Source: Desulfobacteria bacterium
GTDB taxonomy: Bacteria > Desulfobacterota > Desulfobacteria > Desulfobacterales > C00003060
NCBI GenBank assembly: GCA_030145035.1
Contig: JAQYWL010000408.1
Coordinates: forward strand, 1-7,181
Direction of reading: 5' to 3'
Length of the DNA: 7,181 nt
Part shown: positions 5,541-7,181 of the stretch, one piece after another
Layout: the number at the start of each line of letters is the position of its first letter
Position numbering within the stretch: position 1 is the first letter of the stretch
Program-made: the position numbers and the translations under genes
The notes under the pieces: model-generated
What the model saw: only the letters and a program-made list of their open reading frames with translations
Database searches by the model: none
What the model was told of the DNA's origin: nothing

Positions 5541-5673
5541 GCCCTGGCGCGACAGCAAATCGAAAATGCTGATACAAAGCAAACCAGGTCTGGGCCAGGG
5601 TGATCTAAAGTGCCTAAAGTGAGCTAAAGTTGAGGATTTGAAGAGACTTTTTGCAGAAATTTGGTTTTAATCC
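5541..5673. repeat. Dispersed repeat flanking argC, copy 1
   Basis: It begins GCCCTGGCGCGACA (5541-5554), identical to 6975-6988. A variable middle follows, then a 22-base identity (5582-5603 with 7016-7037) including AACCAGGTCTGGG. A diverged AT-rich tail of type GAAGA-ACTTTTTG-AATTTGGTTTTA also occurs after copy 2. Outer CCCTGGC and GCCAGGG can pair. Compared with copy 2 it has extra CTAAAG units (TCTAAAGTGCCTAAAGTGA), apparently a small tandem expansion. It lies in the argC leader. Confidence 0.75.
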
Positions 5674-5698
5674 TTTAACTTTAGGCACTTTAGATCAC
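5600..5698 (+). repeat. Perfect 21-bp inverted repeat just before argC
   Basis: Arms 5600-5620 and 5678-5698 are exact reverse complements over 21 bases, built from the unit CTAAAGTGC. GGATT (5634-5638) and AATCC (5669-5673) can extend the stem. In the argC transcript this would make a very stable hairpin ending 7 bases before the GGAGG ribosome binding site (5706-5710). There is no U-run after it, so it is not an ordinary terminator. Confidence 0.8.
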
Positions 5699-5714
5699 TT
5701 CTCTTGGAGGAAAC

Positions 5715-6752
5715 ATGGTTAAGGCGGCAGTTATTGGTGGAACTGGTTATGCAGGCGTGGAACTGGTAAGAATCTTGTTAGGCCATCCCCATGCAGAACT
5801 GACGATGATTACCTCTCGCCAGTATGCCGGACGACCCTTTTCCGATATCTATCCTGCCATGGCCAGGATTGTGAATCTGACCTGCCAGGCCTTTTCAGAA
5901 GAGGCTGTATCCGAGGCGGCCGAGGTCATATTTACAGCTCTTCCGCACAAGGCGTCCATGGGGGTTGTGCCCGGACTCATTGATCGAGGGAAAAGGGTCA
6001 TTGACCTGAGCGCGGATTTTAGGTTCAAGGATCCTGCCCTGTATGAGGCGTGGTATGAGCCCCATCAGGCCAAGGATTTGCTCAAAACTGCGGTCTACGG
6101 CCTGCCTGAGATCTATTTTGACGATATTCAAAAGGCCTCTCTGGTTGGGAACCCGGGCTGTTATCCCACAAGCGTCCTTCTCCCTTTGCTGCCACTAATC
6201 AAGGCACCGTTTGTTGACGCTGACAGCATTGTTGCGGACTCAAAGTCGGGTACAAGCGGCGCAGGACGTTCGGTGAGCCTGGCGACTCACTTCTGTGAAG
6301 TCAATGAGGGTTTTAAGGCATACAAAGTGGCCGAGCACCGCCATAACCCAGAGATGGACGAGGTTTTGAGCCTCTTTGCAGGGCGCACTATCCGCATGAC
6401 TTTCACACCGCATCTGGTACCAATGACAAGGGGGATGCTAACTACGATTTACGTTGGTTTGAAGGAGGATGTCTCGACCAGGGATGTGGCTTCGTACCTT
6501 GATTCCTTTTATGCGGACAAGCCCTTTGTCCGGATCTGTCCGAGGGGCAGATTCCCGAACACCATGTACGTAAGAGGCACCAACTACTGCGATATAGGGT
6601 TTCAGGTGGCCGAGCAGACCAAACGCCTGGTACTGATCTCAGCGATCGACAACCTGGTCAAAGGGGCCTCTGGTCAGGCTGTCCAGAATATGAATATCAT
6701 GCTCGGACTTCCCGAGACAGCAGGCCTGGATCAGATACCGTTTCCTCTGTAG
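5715..6752 (+). CDS. argC: N-acetyl-gamma-glutamyl-phosphate reductase
   Basis: This cytoplasmic NADPH enzyme performs the third step of arginine synthesis from glutamate, turning N-acetylglutamyl-5-phosphate into N-acetylglutamate-5-semialdehyde. At 345 residues it is full length. The N-terminal nucleotide-binding loop is IGGTGYAGVEL (8-17). ALPHKAS (75-81) and DLSADFRF (97-104) are typical. The catalytic cysteine is Cys149 in VGNPGCYPTS, with SGTSGAGR (178-185) and the conserved AEHRHNPE (207-213, His208 and His210) completing the active site. ATG 5715 has TTGGAGGAAAC just before it. It follows rplM-rpsI-infA in the same direction, but a 386-base gap holds its own promoter, so it is probably a separate unit. 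Regulation may involve the dyad over that promoter and the hairpin before the start. Confidence 0.98.
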   Translation: MVKAAVIGGTGYAGVELVRILLGHPHAELTMITSRQYAGRPFSDIYPAMARIVNLTCQAFSEEAVSEAAEVIFTALPHKASMGVVPGLIDRGKRVIDLSADFRFKDPALYEAWYEPHQAKDLLKTAVYGLPEIYFDDIQKASLVGNPGCYPTSVLLPLLPLIKAPFVDADSIVADSKSGTSGAGRSVSLATHFCEVNEGFKAYKVAEHRHNPEMDEVLSLFAGRTIRMTFTPHLVPMTRGMLTTIYVGLKEDVSTRDVASYLDSFYADKPFVRICPRGRFPNTMYVRGTNYCDIGFQVAEQTKRLVLISAIDNLVKGASGQAVQNMNIMLGLPETAGLDQIPFPL

Positions 6753-6761
6753 TGAAGCACT

Positions 6762-6955
6762 CGTAGGGTGGGCACTGCCCACCAAAAAGGTTCTAAATCC
6801 CCCCAACCCCCCTTTTTCAAAGGGGGGAAACCACTTTTGGCCAAAAAGTCCCCCTTTATTAAAGGGGAATTTGGGGGGATTTTTCAAGTAACCGCACAGG
6901 TACAAGAGGTTCGTCTGTTGCGGATTGAATTCTGGTGGGCCGTGCCCACCCTACG
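6762..6955. repeat. Two-layer nested inverted-repeat element after argC
   Basis: The outer ends are 22-bp inverted repeats of type CGTAGGGTGGGCAC (6762-6783 and 6934-6955) with one mismatch. Inside, AAATCCCCCCAA (6795-6806) and TTGGGGGGATTT (6871-6882) are a perfect second inverted repeat. Between these are hairpins CCCCCCTTT-TTC-AAAGGGGGG (6807-6827), ACTTTTGG/CCAAAAAGT (about 6833-6849) and CCCCTTT-ATT-AAAGGGG (6851-6867). Both motif types recall short repeats common in many bacterial genomes. It looks like one MITE-like element inserted in another. Lying 10 bases after the argC stop, with ATTTTTC after the inner hairpin, it may serve as the argC terminator. Confidence 0.78.
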
Positions 6956-6974
6956 TGGCTATAAGCCCGGCCCG

Positions 6975-7088
6975 GCCCTGGCGCGACACGCTCGCGAGAG
7001 GCTATCACGCTCCCCAACCAGGTCTGGGCCAGGGTGAGCTAAAGTTAAGGTGCTGAAGAAACCTTTTTGAAAATTGGTTTTATTGGTT
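6975..7088. repeat. Dispersed repeat flanking argC, copy 2
   Basis: This is a direct copy of the element at 5541-5673: identical first 14 bases, a different middle (ACGCTCGCGAGAGGCTATCA type), the same 22 bases at 7016-7037, then GCTAAAGTT and a similar AT-rich tail. CCCTGGC and GCCAGGG can pair as in copy 1. The single CTAAAG unit suggests this is closer to the unexpanded form. Confidence 0.75.
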
Positions 7089-7098
7089 TCTAACCAAT
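7082..7098. repeat. Small perfect hairpin at the end of repeat copy 2
   Basis: ATTGGTT (7082-7088) and AACCAAT (7092-7098) pair fully with a three-base loop. It marks the right edge of the repeat; no U-run follows, so termination is doubtful. Confidence 0.5.
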
Positions 7099-7133
7099 CG
7101 AACCTCGTGCCAAGTTAAATTCGAGTCGTTGGG

Positions 7134-7152
7134 ATTCCCGTTAAAGCGGGAT
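7134..7152. repeat. ATTCCC-N8-GGGAT inverted repeat
   Basis: TCCCG (7136-7140) and CGGGA (7147-7151) pair around a six-base loop. The outline ATTCCC, eight bases, GGGAT resembles short dispersed repeats such as the neisserial dRS3 type, but the match is incomplete and the origin is unknown. Confidence 0.4.
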
Positions 7153-7181
7153 GAAATTCGATATTGTTACCCAGTGGGTGA
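7151..7181 (+). CDS. Possible start of a further gene, cut by window edge
   Basis: ATG 7151 opens a frame reading MKFDIVTQWV to the edge. An in-frame stop lies just upstream (7142-7144) and there is no clear ribosome binding site, so this may be chance. Confidence 0.2.
   Translation, partial: MKFDIVTQWV

Noticed and set aside
5600..5698. Intrinsic terminator before argC
   Set aside because: The hairpin is strong but is followed by CACTTCTCTTGG rather than a U-run, and argC lies immediately after.
6639..7037. Reading frames on both strands over the region after argC
   Set aside because: They are made of proline/glycine-rich readings of the inverted repeats (KSPQPPFFKGG type), a known artefact of such elements.

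Overview
The window looks like a chromosomal segment of a moderate-GC bacterium, most likely of the Desulfobacterota (former Deltaproteobacteria). Three things point there: the ribosomal run rplM-rpsI followed by argC, a GEMM-I type c-di-GMP riboswitch, and intergenic regions crowded with short foldback repeats. This placement is inference from gene content; no rRNA or other marker is present to prove it.

Layout. Left part (1-2364): a ChaN/DUF399-family lipoprotein gene runs off the left edge on the minus strand. Divergent from it is a complete regulated unit on the plus strand: a sigma-28-like promoter (1043-1070), a c-di-GMP-I riboswitch (1098-1189), an intrinsic terminator (1201-1236), a strong ribosome binding site, and a short 325-residue FliD-like flagellar filament-cap homologue (1254-2231). 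This unit is the most interesting part: an orphan flagellar-type protein that appears to be under both flagellar sigma control and second-messenger-gated transcription elongation. Middle part (2359-3904): two minus-strand genes, an endonuclease/exonuclease/phosphatase-family hydrolase and a CYTH-domain (CyaB-like) protein, separated by a 146-bp foldback element built of 7-bp units. Related hairpin repeats follow the first and precede the second in window coordinates; the copy near 3928-4059 has been split by a 66-bp palindromic insert.

Right part (4151-7181): a sigma-70 promoter drives rplM-rpsI-infA (ribosomal proteins L13 and S9 and initiation factor IF-1). A 386-bp gap then carries a second good promoter with a dyad over its -10 box, a dispersed repeat and a perfect 21-bp inverted repeat ending just before the argC ribosome binding site. 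argC (arginine biosynthesis) is complete. It is followed by a two-layer nested inverted-repeat element and a second copy of the dispersed repeat found upstream of argC, so argC is bracketed by direct repeats. The last 30 bases might begin another gene, but this is weak.

The genes do not form one pathway. Two units are coherent: the translation operon rplM-rpsI-infA, and the promoter-riboswitch-terminator-FliD-like unit linking motility sigma factor and c-di-GMP to a cell-surface or flagellar structural protein.
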